The notes under the pieces: generated by a model
Databases searched by the model: none
What the model was told of the DNA's origin: nothing
What the model saw: the letters and a program-made list of their open reading frames with translations, nothing else
Made by a program: the position numbers and the translations under genes
Shown here: positions 1-6,589 of the stretch, piece after piece
How the letters are laid out: each line of letters begins with the position of its first letter
Position numbering within the stretch: the stretch's first letter is position 1
DNA from: Nitrospiraceae bacterium UBA6905
GTDB lineage: Bacteria; Nitrospirota; Thermodesulfovibrionia; Thermodesulfovibrionales; UBA6898
Direction: 5' to 3'
Length of the DNA: 8,862 nt
Assembly: GCA_002451165.1 (NCBI GenBank)
Contig: DKBH01000081.1
Span: 1-8,862, forward strand

Positions 1-43
1 GAGCTCATAACACCTTAGAAAATATCACAATGAGTGGCTTTAA

Positions 44-976
44 TCAATCTGTTTTTGCCTCCTTCTGCAATTTTTCCCACTCCCGGTCTATTTCATCCTG
101 CACTTGCTGAAGTAGGCCCTCATTTTCCGGTGCGAAAAGATGCTTGAACCTGCCTTGGGGCTTGAGGAAGTCAATGATCGGCAGTTTCTCTTTCGGCGTG
201 ACGGTAATCTTGGTCACGCCGTCCTCGATCTCATACAGCGGCCAGTAGCAGGTATTTACTGCGAGCCTGCTCAGCATGATGGCATCATTGGTCTTCGATC
301 TCCAGCCCCGGTTGCAAGGTGCGATCACATTGACGAACTTTGGCCCCTTGATTTCGTGTGCCTTCCTGATCTTCTTCGCGAGGTCCTGCCAGTGCGAAGG
401 TGATGCCTGGGCAACGTAGGGGATATTATGGGCGGCCATGATTTTCGTAAGATTTTTCCGCGACCGCAGCTTGCCCGGTATCACCGATCCGGCAGGGCAG
501 GTGGTCGTATCAGCACCGAGCGGCGTTGCGCTGGATCGCTGGATGCCGGTGTTCATGTATGCGCCGTTGTCATAGCAGATGTAGATCATGTCATGACCAC
601 GCTCCATGGCGCCGGAAAGGCTCTGGAATCCGATGTCATAAGTGCCGCCGTCACCGCCAAAGGCAATGAACTTCACTTCCTGGTTCATCTTGCCCTGCTT
701 TTTGAGAGAACGGTACATCGTCTCCACGCCGGAGATGGTGGCTGCCGCGTTTTCAAAGGCCGTATGTATCCAGGGTACATTCCATGCGGTGAATTCTGAG
801 ATACAGGATGAGACCTCAAGGCATCCGGTTGCGTTGGAGACCACGACTGGATAGTCCGTCGCCATTAGGGCTATCTTCACAACGATCGGGGCGCCGCATC
901 CCGAACACATGCGGTGACCGTGCGTGAAGCGGTCTTCTTTCTTGGAAAGCTCTTTTAAGGTAAGTGGTGTCGCCAT
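44..976 (-). CDS. porB: 2-oxoacid (probably pyruvate):ferredoxin oxidoreductase, beta subunit
   Basis: This is the thiamine-diphosphate subunit of a four-subunit 2-oxoacid:ferredoxin oxidoreductase, which converts a 2-oxoacid plus CoA to acyl-CoA and CO2 while reducing ferredoxin in the cytoplasm. The 310-residue protein has the family's usual length. Cys24 and Cys27 (CSGCGAP), Cys52 (TGCLEVSS) and Cys221 (APCNRGW) sit where beta subunits bind a [4Fe-4S] cluster. The ThDP/Mg motif starts at GDGGTYDIG (108-116) and closes at DNGAYMNTG (136-144). The ATG lies one base after the porA TAA and is preceded by GAGGG with a 6-base spacer, so translation is probably coupled. It is the last gene of the operon; bases 1-43 downstream hold no gene and no convincing terminator. 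The family is certain. Pyruvate as substrate is the default; 2-ketoisovalerate or another 2-oxoacid cannot be excluded from sequence alone. Confidence 0.93.
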   Translation of the reverse strand: MATPLTLKELSKKEDRFTHGHRMCSGCGAPIVVKIALMATDYPVVVSNATGCLEVSSCISEFTAWNVPWIHTAFENAAATISGVETMYRSLKKQGKMNQEVKFIAFGGDGGTYDIGFQSLSGAMERGHDMIYICYDNGAYMNTGIQRSSATPLGADTTTCPAGSVIPGKLRSRKNLTKIMAAHNIPYVAQASPSHWQDLAKKIRKAHEIKGPKFVNVIAPCNRGWRSKTNDAIMLSRLAVNTCYWPLYEIEDGVTKITVTPKEKLPIIDFLKPQGRFKHLFAPENEGLLQQVQDEIDREWEKLQKEAKTD

Positions 977-977
977 G

Positions 978-2156
978 TTATTCCCTCACTCCTATGTATT
1001 CTTTGCGTGTGTTGATCCTGTCGCTCTTGGCGGACTCATGCAGTTCGGAGATCACCTGGGCTGCATGGGAAGGGAGATAGTCCCTCCCGCCGAGTCCATA
1101 GATTTTGTTCATGAGAAGCGGCTTTTTTTCCAGCGGATAGAGCGCCGAGGCCACTTCCATGAAGAGCGGACCGTAGCTGCCGAATGAGTCAGCCCTGTCC
1201 ATGACACAGACCGCCTTAAGGTGCTTTAAGGCCTCCGCTATCTCGTCGAAGGGAAAGGGTCTGAAGAGCCGTGGCTTCAGCAGCCCGGCCTTGATGCCCT
1301 TATCCCTGAACTCGTCGATGACATCCTTGGTCGTTCCCGCAGCAGAGTTCAGGATGACGATGGCGATATCAGCGTCCTCAAGCCGGTAGGTCTCGAAGAT
1401 GCCATATTTCCTTCCGCTCAGCTTCTCGAAATCTTTCGCCACATCGAGCACTACATCTTTTACCTTCGTCATGACCTCGTGCTGCGCACGTTTGTATTCA
1501 TGATACAGATCCGTCAGGATGAGTGGGCCGTAGCTCTTTGGCTTGTCGATGTCGAGGAGCGGCAGAAAATTCTTGAACGGGCCGACAAAGTCCCTGACCT
1601 CCTGATCTTCCAGGTATTCCATCCGCTCGATCGAGTGACTGATGATGAAGCCGTCAAGACAGACCATTACCGGCAGCCTGATGTCCATGTGTTCACCGAT
1701 CCTGAAGGCCTGGATGGTATTATCGTAGGCTTCCTGGCCGTTCTCCGACCATATCTGGATCCATCCGGTGTCACGGGCGCCCATGGCGTCTGAATGGTCG
1801 CCGTGGATGTTCAGCGGCCCGGAGAGCGCGCGGTTGACAACGGGCATGATGATCGGAAGCCTGTCTGACGATGCAATATGGAGCATTTCCCACATCAACG
1901 CAAGACCCTGTGACGAGGTGGCTGTCACGACCCTGCCGCCGGCTGCTGATGCGCCGATGCAGGCAGACATGGAGCTGTGCTCGCTCTCGACCAAGATCGA
2001 TTCCGTATCCACCTTGCCGTCGGCGATGTATGATGCGAACCGCTGCATCATGTCCGTCTGGGGCGTGATCGGATATATGCCGCAGACGTCGGGGTTGACC
2101 TGGCGTAGCGCATTCGCGCAGGCCTCGTTTCCGGTTACTGCTACGACCTTCGCCAT
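978..2156 (-). CDS. porA: 2-oxoacid (probably pyruvate):ferredoxin oxidoreductase, alpha subunit
   Basis: This is the alpha subunit, combining the pyrimidine-binding fold of the ThDP site with the transketolase C-terminal-like domain. The 392-residue length is normal for four-subunit enzymes. The hallmark YPITPQT (28-34) is followed by the conserved ESEHSSMSACIGASAAGGR stretch and the TATSSQGLALM segment; GPLNIHGDHSDAMGARDTGW is also typical of PorA. The C-terminal third (from about residue 250) carries the ILNSAAGTTKDVID and RPFPFDEIAEAL motifs of domain II. The ATG directly abuts the porD TAG, with a strong GAGGAGGG Shine-Dalgarno 7 bases upstream, which fixes the start. Being sandwiched between delta and beta genes supports assembly of a gamma-delta-alpha-beta complex. 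Assignment to the family is firm; substrate preference is inferred. Confidence 0.94.
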   Translation of the reverse strand: MAKVVAVTGNEACANALRQVNPDVCGIYPITPQTDMMQRFASYIADGKVDTESILVESEHSSMSACIGASAAGGRVVTATSSQGLALMWEMLHIASSDRLPIIMPVVNRALSGPLNIHGDHSDAMGARDTGWIQIWSENGQEAYDNTIQAFRIGEHMDIRLPVMVCLDGFIISHSIERMEYLEDQEVRDFVGPFKNFLPLLDIDKPKSYGPLILTDLYHEYKRAQHEVMTKVKDVVLDVAKDFEKLSGRKYGIFETYRLEDADIAIVILNSAAGTTKDVIDEFRDKGIKAGLLKPRLFRPFPFDEIAEALKHLKAVCVMDRADSFGSYGPLFMEVASALYPLEKKPLLMNKIYGLGGRDYLPSHAAQVISELHESAKSDRINTRKEYIGVRE

Positions 2157-2450
2157 CTATTTGCCCTCCTCTACCATCACAATGGCTTTCTGGCCCTTCT
2201 TGCCGGGACATTCCAGGGCGCAGATACCGCATCCCTTGCAATAGTTATAGTCGAACTCACCGCGCTTGCCGTCATTGACCGGTACTGACATGTCAGGGCA
2301 GTAGATCCAGCAGAAGAGACACTGGATGCAGTTCTCTTCCTTCCATACCGGTCTGAAGGCCCGCCAGGAGCCTGTTTTGAATCTTGCCGCACTGCCGCCC
2401 TCGAGCACGACAGCTCCCGGCGGCAGGTCTTTCCATCCCTTTGCCTTCAT
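2157..2450 (-). CDS. porD: 2-oxoacid:ferredoxin oxidoreductase, delta (ferredoxin-like) subunit
   Basis: This small 97-residue iron-sulfur subunit passes electrons from the ThDP/cluster site to external ferredoxin. Two full [4Fe-4S] motifs of the CxxCxxCxxxCP type are visible: Cys41/44/47/51 (CIQCLFCWIYCP) and Cys71/74/77/81 (CKGCGICALECP). The N-terminal TGSWRAFRPVW (26-36) is typical of PorD proteins. The ATG overlaps the porG TGA (ATGA), and its GAGGAGG Shine-Dalgarno lies inside the last codons of porG, so translation is probably coupled. The stop codon abuts the porA start. No cysteine is missing, so both clusters should form. Confidence 0.94.
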   Translation of the reverse strand: MKAKGWKDLPPGAVVLEGGSAARFKTGSWRAFRPVWKEENCIQCLFCWIYCPDMSVPVNDGKRGEFDYNYCKGCGICALECPGKKGQKAIVMVEEGK

Positions 2451-3022
2451 CCTTCTTTTACCTCCTCATATCCTCTTTTTGTTGCCTCGAGGTTGCCGTC
2501 GATGATCTTTTGGGAGAATTTCTTGCCGAAACTCTTCCTGACGTCCTCAAGCAGGTGATCGATTGATATCAGCCCGGTCACCTTGCATACCGCACCGAGC
2601 ATGGGGGAGTTCGGCATTGCCCGACCGAAGCAGTCAAGAGCTATCTTCGTCGCGTCGACCGTTACAACCCGCTGCTTTGGACCGGCGTTCAGCTTGGCTC
2701 GCACTTCGCCGGGACTTTTTGACGTGTTTATGACAAATGCCGTATTTTCCTTGGCGCCTTCCGCAACATTGATGCTGTCAAGGAGCGTTGCGTCAACAAC
2801 GGTCACAACGTCAGGTTCGAGAACGGGGCAGTGCATCCTGAGCTCCTTGGAAGCAACGCGGTTATACGCCCGCAGCGGGGCGCCGGCCCGTTCAGGTCCG
2901 TATTCGGGAAAGGCCTGTACGTGTCTTCCACCGCTCAGGCAGGCGTCTGCCAGCACCTTCGCTGCGGTGACCGTCCCTTGCCCACCTCTCCCATGCCATC
3001 TGATTTCGACTGTTTCTGCCAT
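2447..3022 (-). CDS. porG: 2-oxoacid:ferredoxin oxidoreductase, gamma subunit
   Basis: This is the gamma subunit, first gene of the operon, and it corresponds to the CoA-binding domain of single-chain pyruvate:ferredoxin oxidoreductases. The 191-residue protein opens with the hallmark RWHGRGGQGTVTAAKVLA (from residue 8) and has the conserved EYGPERAGAPLRAY segment (40-53). The C-terminus contains PNSPMLGAVCKVTG and a basic FGKKF helix, as expected for the family. The start is supported by a strong GGGGAGGA Shine-Dalgarno at 3027-3034, 4 bases before the ATG. A candidate promoter lies at 3055-3082 in the AT-rich divergent region. The gene order gamma-delta-alpha-beta is that of archaeal and Thermotoga-type operons. 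Confidence 0.93.
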   Translation of the reverse strand: MAETVEIRWHGRGGQGTVTAAKVLADACLSGGRHVQAFPEYGPERAGAPLRAYNRVASKELRMHCPVLEPDVVTVVDATLLDSINVAEGAKENTAFVINTSKSPGEVRAKLNAGPKQRVVTVDATKIALDCFGRAMPNSPMLGAVCKVTGLISIDHLLEDVRKSFGKKFSQKIIDGNLEATKRGYEEVKEG

Positions 3023-3054
3023 AATATCCTCCCCGGGGTGAAATGAAGTTACAT

Positions 3055-3082
3055 TCTATAGTATTTAATCCTGAATTTTCCA
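3055..3082 (-). promoter_or_regulatory. candidate promoter of the por operon
   Basis: Read on the minus strand, TGGAAA (3082-3077, 4 of 6 to TTGACA) is followed after 16 bases by TATAGA (3060-3055, 5 of 6 to TATAAT). Transcription would start near 3048, leaving a leader of roughly 25 bases that contains the strong porG Shine-Dalgarno. The surroundings are AT-rich, so chance matches are likely; the -10 is better supported than the -35. Confidence 0.35.
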
Positions 3083-3117
3083 TATATTTTAGATATTACG
3101 ATACCTTATAACTCTAT

Positions 3118-3147
3118 TTGACCTTCTGCGGCGGGCTGTTTTATAGT
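3118..3147 (+). promoter_or_regulatory. candidate promoter of yicC, giving a leaderless mRNA
   Basis: TTGACC (3118-3123, 5 of 6 to consensus) is followed by TTATAG at 3141-3146 (17-base spacer) or TATAGT at 3142-3147 (18-base spacer, 5 of 6 to TATAAT). A start 6-7 bases downstream of the -10 falls at about 3152-3154, only 3-5 bases before the yicC ATG at 3157. No Shine-Dalgarno precedes that ATG, which fits a leaderless transcript. Confidence 0.55.
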
Positions 3148-3156
3148 TAAATCGCT

Positions 3157-4005
3157 ATGGCAGAGAGTATGACAGGGTTTGGCAGTGCTGAGGATTCGGG
3201 CTGCAGGGTGGAGATCCGGTCCCTGAACCAGCGGTTTCTCGACATCTCTGTCAAGTCCCCTTCATTTTTGAACCAGCATGAGATAAGCTTCAGAAACGTC
3301 CTTCGGGAGCGTTTCGTCAGAGGCAAGTTCGATGTCACTATTTCTTTATCAGGAGACGCTGCAGTTGATATCAAGCTGAACAAGGAGATCGCGGGCAGGA
3401 TACTCAGTTCTTTGAGATGCTTGCAGGAGGAATTCGCGATTCCTGGGCAGTTGGATATCAACAGCATCGCCAGTTTCCGTGACCTGTTTATGGAGCCGGA
3501 TATTTCCTATGACGTAGCGGCGATCAAGAAGGTTTTTGAGGAGGCGGTTGAAAACCTTTCCCGCATGCGAAGCAGGGAGGGGCTGCTGCTGGTCCGGGAG
3601 ATTCGAAGGATAATCGATGCGCTTGCAGCTATGAACGGCGAGATGCGGACGCAGAGCGCACAGGCAGCTCCTGAGGCGGCAGCGCGGATGAAGGAACGAT
3701 TGATGTCCCTTCTGGAGAATGGCGAGATAGATCCTGCAAGGATGCATCAAGAGATTGCGGTCTTGGCAGGCAAGGCCGACATTACGGAAGAGATCGCGCG
3801 ATTCGGCTGCCATATCCAACAGTTCAGAGAAGTACTCGACAGTGATGGTATAATAGGCAGGAAACTGGATTTTCTGGTTCAGGAATTGAACCGCGAAGTG
3901 AACACCATGTCCGCAAAATCGGCTGATTTCAAGGTTTCGAAGCTCGCGGTGGACATGAAGACGGAGATAGAAAAGGTCAGGGAGCAGGTTCAGAATCTTC
4001 AGTAA
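3157..4005 (+). CDS. yicC: YicC/YloC family endoribonuclease
   Basis: This 282-residue protein belongs to the YicC/YloC family, whose E. coli member has been shown to be an endoribonuclease acting on small RNAs. The N-terminus MAESMTGFG matches the family's SMTGFG signature. The C-terminal DUF1732 region ends with ELNREVNTMSAKSADFK (about 245-261) and a long charged helix finishing in EKVREQVQNLQ, both characteristic. The length is close to that of E. coli YicC. The ATG at 3157 places SMTGFG four residues in, as in homologues; the alternative Met5 would cut into the signature. There is no Shine-Dalgarno, and a promoter lies immediately upstream. It heads the run yicC-remA-gmk-rpoZ-coaBC. The substrate RNA in this organism is unknown. 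Confidence 0.92.
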   Translation: MAESMTGFGSAEDSGCRVEIRSLNQRFLDISVKSPSFLNQHEISFRNVLRERFVRGKFDVTISLSGDAAVDIKLNKEIAGRILSSLRCLQEEFAIPGQLDINSIASFRDLFMEPDISYDVAAIKKVFEEAVENLSRMRSREGLLLVREIRRIIDALAAMNGEMRTQSAQAAPEAAARMKERLMSLLENGEIDPARMHQEIAVLAGKADITEEIARFGCHIQQFREVLDSDGIIGRKLDFLVQELNREVNTMSAKSADFKVSKLAVDMKTEIEKVREQVQNLQ

Positions 4006-4030
4006 CAATGCGCAGGTTGGGTCCGTGGCA

Positions 4031-4050
4031 GGGCAATAACTTCTTTGCCC
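4031..4050 (+). other. small hairpin in the yicC-remA gap
   Basis: GGGCAA (4031-4036) and TTGCCC (4045-4050) form a 6-bp stem with an 8-base loop inside the 75-base gap between yicC and remA. No T-run follows, so it does not look like an intrinsic terminator. It could influence mRNA processing or the remA leader, but a stem this short can arise by chance. Confidence 0.3.
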
Positions 4051-4080
4051 GCGCAGTTCCCGCCTTAGTGAGAGGGTGCG

Positions 4081-4365
4081 ATGAAGAAAGGTGACTTCAG
4101 TTCAGTGCTCGTCAATATTGGCTTTGGAAATGTTGTTGCATCGTCAAAGGTTGTGGCCATTGTCACGCCCGGTTCAGCGCCTATGAAGCGCATGCGCGAG
4201 GAGGCGAAGAAGATCGGCAGGCTTGTGGATGCAACGCAGGGAAGACGTACGCGATCCATCATCATTACCGACAGTAATCATATTATCCTCTCGGCGCTCC
4301 AGGCAGAGACGATCACCCAGCGGTTCCTGGAAGGTAAAGGCGGCAGTGACGACGAGGAAGCATAG
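4081..4365 (+). CDS. remA: RemA/DUF370 family regulatory protein
   Basis: This 94-residue protein is a member of the DUF370 (YlzA/RemA) family. In Bacillus subtilis, RemA is a small DNA-binding protein that forms rings and activates biofilm matrix and osmoprotection genes. The family core is clear: LVNIGFGNVV (10-19), SAPMKRM (32-38), the basic GRRTR motif (54-58) and SNHIILSALQAETI (65-78). The short tail KGGSDDEEA is acidic. The ATG has only a modest AGAGGG 4 bases upstream. It lies between yicC and gmk exactly as in B. subtilis, and its last 20 bases overlap the likely gmk start. The family is certain. Matrix regulation here is not shown; in this lineage it may control other targets. Confidence 0.9.
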   Translation: MKKGDFSSVLVNIGFGNVVASSKVVAIVTPGSAPMKRMREEAKKIGRLVDATQGRRTRSIIITDSNHIILSALQAETITQRFLEGKGGSDDEEA

Positions 4366-4978
4366 GGGGCGGGGCACGCTCGTTATCGTATCTGCCCCTT
4401 CTGGAGCGGGAAAGACCACGATCTGCAAGAAGATCTCGGAGACGCTCGACGATCTGAAGACCTCGGTTTCATTCACCACGCGATCGGCCCGGCAGGAAGA
4501 GGTTGACGGCGAGGATTACTGCTTCATCTCGGAAAAGAGATTCCGGAACATGATCATGCGCGGCGAGTTCGTGGAATGGGCGGAAGTGCACGGCAATCTC
4601 TACGGCACGTCAAGGAAACGCCTTGAGAAAATCATCGCTTCTGGAGATGACGTCATCCTTGATATCGATACCCAGGGTGCCCGACAGATTAAGAAGACCT
4701 ACGGCGGAGACGGTGTCTTTATCTTTATCATGCCTCCTTCCATGACAGAGCTGAGGAAGAGACTGGAAAAAAGGATGAGTAATACCCCGGAGGACAGGGA
4801 ACGGCGTCTGAAGCGTGCTGTCGAGGAGATCCGAGAGTATAAAATGTACGATTATGTTATCATAAACGACTTGCTGAACAGTTCCCTCAGGAAGTTTGAG
4901 GCCATTATCCTGGCAGAACGGCAACGGAGCGACAAGAAGGATTCAGCATGGATAGAGAAGAATATCATCAGGAGGTAG
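4346..4978 (+). CDS. gmk: guanylate kinase
   Basis: Guanylate kinase phosphorylates GMP to GDP with ATP, an essential step in GTP and ppGpp supply. With the GTG at 4346 the protein has 210 residues, the family norm. The P-loop is SAPSGAGKTT (16-25). The GMP-binding segment carries SFTTR (42-46), DGEDYCF (54-60) and GEFVEWAEVHGNLYGTS (73-89), and LDIDTQGA (105-112) follows. The LID region has the expected RLEKRMSNTPEDRERRLKRA. The frame stays open upstream to 4223, but that part lies inside remA and is not kinase-like. GTG 4346 is the only ATG, GTG or TTG codon between there and the P-loop that leaves a normal N-terminus, and it has AAAGG 5 bases upstream. The gene overlaps remA by 20 bases. 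GGAGG in its last codons serves rpoZ. Confidence 0.93.
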   Translation: MTTRKHRGRGTLVIVSAPSGAGKTTICKKISETLDDLKTSVSFTTRSARQEEVDGEDYCFISEKRFRNMIMRGEFVEWAEVHGNLYGTSRKRLEKIIASGDDVILDIDTQGARQIKKTYGGDGVFIFIMPPSMTELRKRLEKRMSNTPEDRERRLKRAVEEIREYKMYDYVIINDLLNSSLRKFEAIILAERQRSDKKDSAWIEKNIIRR

Positions 4979-4984
4979 CAGCGT

Positions 4985-5392
4985 ATGGATCTTATTTCCC
5001 TGCCGGCAGAGATTGATCATCAAAAGATAGACGGTAAATTCAGGCTCGTTATGATGGCGGCCCAAAGGGCAAAGGAGCTGGCTTACGGCGCTACGCCGAA
5101 AGTGGCGACGAAAGCGAAGAAAGTGACGACGATAGCCATTGAAGAGGCACTGCAGGACAAGCTCGAATATCTTACCGGTGAGGACGCGAGGCTCGCGAAA
5201 GAAAAAGCGAGTAAGTACGACTACCGCAGACTCCTCGAGGAGAGCAAGAAGATGGGTGCAGGCGAGGATCTGAGCGAGCTCGAAAAAGACCTGAAGGTCT
5301 ATCTCCATGAAAAGGAGAACCTCGACAAGAAGGCTTTTGAGGAACTCTTCGGCAACAAGAAGGAAACAGAAGCTGAAGAGGCTGACGAATAA
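4985..5392 (+). CDS. rpoZ: DNA-directed RNA polymerase omega subunit, with extended C-terminal tail
   Basis: Omega helps assemble RNA polymerase by wrapping the beta-prime subunit, and in many bacteria it contributes to ppGpp binding. Residues 15-62 carry the omega core: IDGKFRLVMMAAQRAKELAYGA, then KKVTTIAIEEALQDKLEY. The protein is 135 residues, clearly longer than E. coli omega (about 91). Residues 66-135 form a highly charged, probably helical tail rich in Lys and Glu, ending in an acidic stretch (ETEAEEADE). The start is supported by GGAGG at 4971-4975, inside the end of gmk and 9 bases before the ATG. Adjacency to gmk and coaBC is the usual arrangement. The core assignment is firm; the role of the tail is unknown. 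Confidence 0.9.
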   Translation: MDLISLPAEIDHQKIDGKFRLVMMAAQRAKELAYGATPKVATKAKKVTTIAIEEALQDKLEYLTGEDARLAKEKASKYDYRRLLEESKKMGAGEDLSELEKDLKVYLHEKENLDKKAFEELFGNKKETEAEEADE

Positions 5393-6554
5393 ATCAGTAC
5401 TCCTCGGCGTTTCGGGAGGTATCGCCGCATATAAGGCTGCGGACCTCGTCAGAAGGCTGAAGGATGATGGCTCCTCGGTAACGGTCATGATGACTGAGGC
5501 AGCCCTCAAGTTCATTACCCCGCTTTCACTTCAGGTTGCGTCCCAGAACACGGTCTATACCTCGGTGTTTCAGGAGCCGCTGAAACATATATCTCTGCCG
5601 GCGCAGGCGGATGCCATGGTTATAGCACCTGCGACGGCCAATATCATTGCAAAGCTTGCCAACGGCATTGCCGACGACATCCTTTCCACGGCATTCATAG
5701 CTTTTCGCGGTCCCGTAGTCATTGCGCCTGCAATGAACGAAAGAATGTATGAACATCCCTTGTTTCAGGAGAATCTGAAGAGGCTGCTTTCGCTCGGTAT
5801 ACGGCAGGTGGGACCCGAAAGCGGTTCCCTTGCCTGCGGTGAGGAGGGAACGGGAAGACTTGCAGAGGTGTCGGACATTGTCGATGCGGTTGTCGCGGCA
5901 GTGACTCCGCAGGATCTGAGGGGACATAAGATCGTTGTTACGGCTGGACCGACACGTGAGCATCTTGATCCTATCCGTTTCCTCTCCAATAGGTCTTCGG
6001 GGAAAATGGGGTTCAGCATTGCTCGGGCAGCGCGGAAACGAGGGGCTGAGGTTGTACTCATCAGCGGACCGACTGCGCTTAAAAGGCCATGGGGCGTAGT
6101 GCTCAAACAGACTGATAGCGCTGCCGAGATGCTCCGTACAGTGAAAGAAGAAACCAAGAAGGGTGCCACAGTCCTTATCATGGCAGCGGCAGTTGCCGAC
6201 TTCAGACCGCGCCAGCAGGCCGGGATCAAGGTGGATAAGGGTGCTATGAATTCTCTTGCAATGGACCGGACGGAAGACATCATCGCCAGCGTAGCAGCAC
6301 AGAAAAAGAGGCCGTTTATCATCGGATTTGCTGCGGAGACGGGCGGGAACCAAGAACGTGCAAAACAGAAGATGCAGCGGAAGAACATGGACATGATCAT
6401 CTTCAATGACGTTACGGAAGAAGGTGCCGGTTTTGAGACGGACACGAACAATGTCGTGATCTTTGACCGAAAGGGTTCTGCAAAGACGGGGTTGCGGAGC
6501 AAGGACGAGATCGCAGATGCAATTCTCGACCGTTATCTTGAAATCAAAACTTGA
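5307..6554 (+). CDS. coaBC: bifunctional phosphopantothenoylcysteine decarboxylase / phosphopantothenate-cysteine ligase
   Basis: CoaBC joins cysteine to 4'-phosphopantothenate and decarboxylates the product to 4'-phosphopantetheine for CoA synthesis. The N-terminal flavoprotein half (CoaC) shows GVSGGIAAYKAADLVRRL (34-51), His94 (KHISL), PAMNERMYEH (141-150) and Cys177 (LACGEEGTGRLAE). The CoaB half shows VTAGPTREHLDPIRFLSNRSSGKMG (211-235, conserved in parts), AAVADFRP (294-301), the lysine-containing GIKVDK in place of KIKK (306-311), and FNDV with GAGFETDTN. The coordinates use the only in-frame ATG, which overlaps rpoZ by 86 bases. Homology begins only at about residue 29, so the true start may be a non-ATG codon: CTG 5373 has AAGAAGGA 8 bases upstream, and CTG 5382 and TTG 5337 are also possible. 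Function is certain; the first roughly 28 residues are doubtful. Confidence 0.9.
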   Translation: MKRRTSTRRLLRNSSATRRKQKLKRLTNKSVLLGVSGGIAAYKAADLVRRLKDDGSSVTVMMTEAALKFITPLSLQVASQNTVYTSVFQEPLKHISLPAQADAMVIAPATANIIAKLANGIADDILSTAFIAFRGPVVIAPAMNERMYEHPLFQENLKRLLSLGIRQVGPESGSLACGEEGTGRLAEVSDIVDAVVAAVTPQDLRGHKIVVTAGPTREHLDPIRFLSNRSSGKMGFSIARAARKRGAEVVLISGPTALKRPWGVVLKQTDSAAEMLRTVKEETKKGATVLIMAAAVADFRPRQQAGIKVDKGAMNSLAMDRTEDIIASVAAQKKRPFIIGFAAETGGNQERAKQKMQRKNMDMIIFNDVTEEGAGFETDTNNVVIFDRKGSAKTGLRSKDEIADAILDRYLEIKT

Positions 6555-6580
6555 CATTATTCCCCTGTTTTGCTAAAAAT
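6551..6580 (+). promoter_or_regulatory. candidate promoter of the TPR-roadblock-aroQ genes
   Basis: A perfect TTGACA (6551-6556) is followed after 17 bases by TAAAAA (6574-6579, 4 of 6 to TATAAT; AT-rich to 6580). The coaBC stop codon TGA lies inside the -35 hexamer. The predicted start at about 6586 is a few bases before the ATG at 6590, which has no Shine-Dalgarno. The layout repeats that of the yicC promoter, with 39 bases from the first T of the -35 to the A of the ATG in both. Confidence 0.55.
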
Positions 6581-6589
6581 TGATACCTT

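Noticed and set aside
3031..3038. CCCCGGGG palindrome upstream of porG as an operator
   Set aside because: An 8-base palindrome adjoining the G-rich Shine-Dalgarno is easily explained by chance; no second copy or larger symmetry is visible.
3100..3109. GATACCTTAT occurring both here and at 6582-6591 near the TPR gene start
   Set aside because: Dozens of 10-base repeats are expected by chance in a window of this size, and the two copies lie at different positions relative to the promoters.
3349..4008. Minus-strand open frame of 219 codons opposite yicC
   Set aside because: It is a shadow of the yicC reading frame; Leu/His/Arg-rich translation without motifs.
5526..6557. Long open frame of 343 codons on the minus strand opposite coaBC
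   Set aside because: It is fully antisense to a gene with clear catalytic motifs. Its translation is rich in Cys, His and Arg with no recognisable domain, and it has no Shine-Dalgarno or promoter of note. It is a codon-bias shadow.
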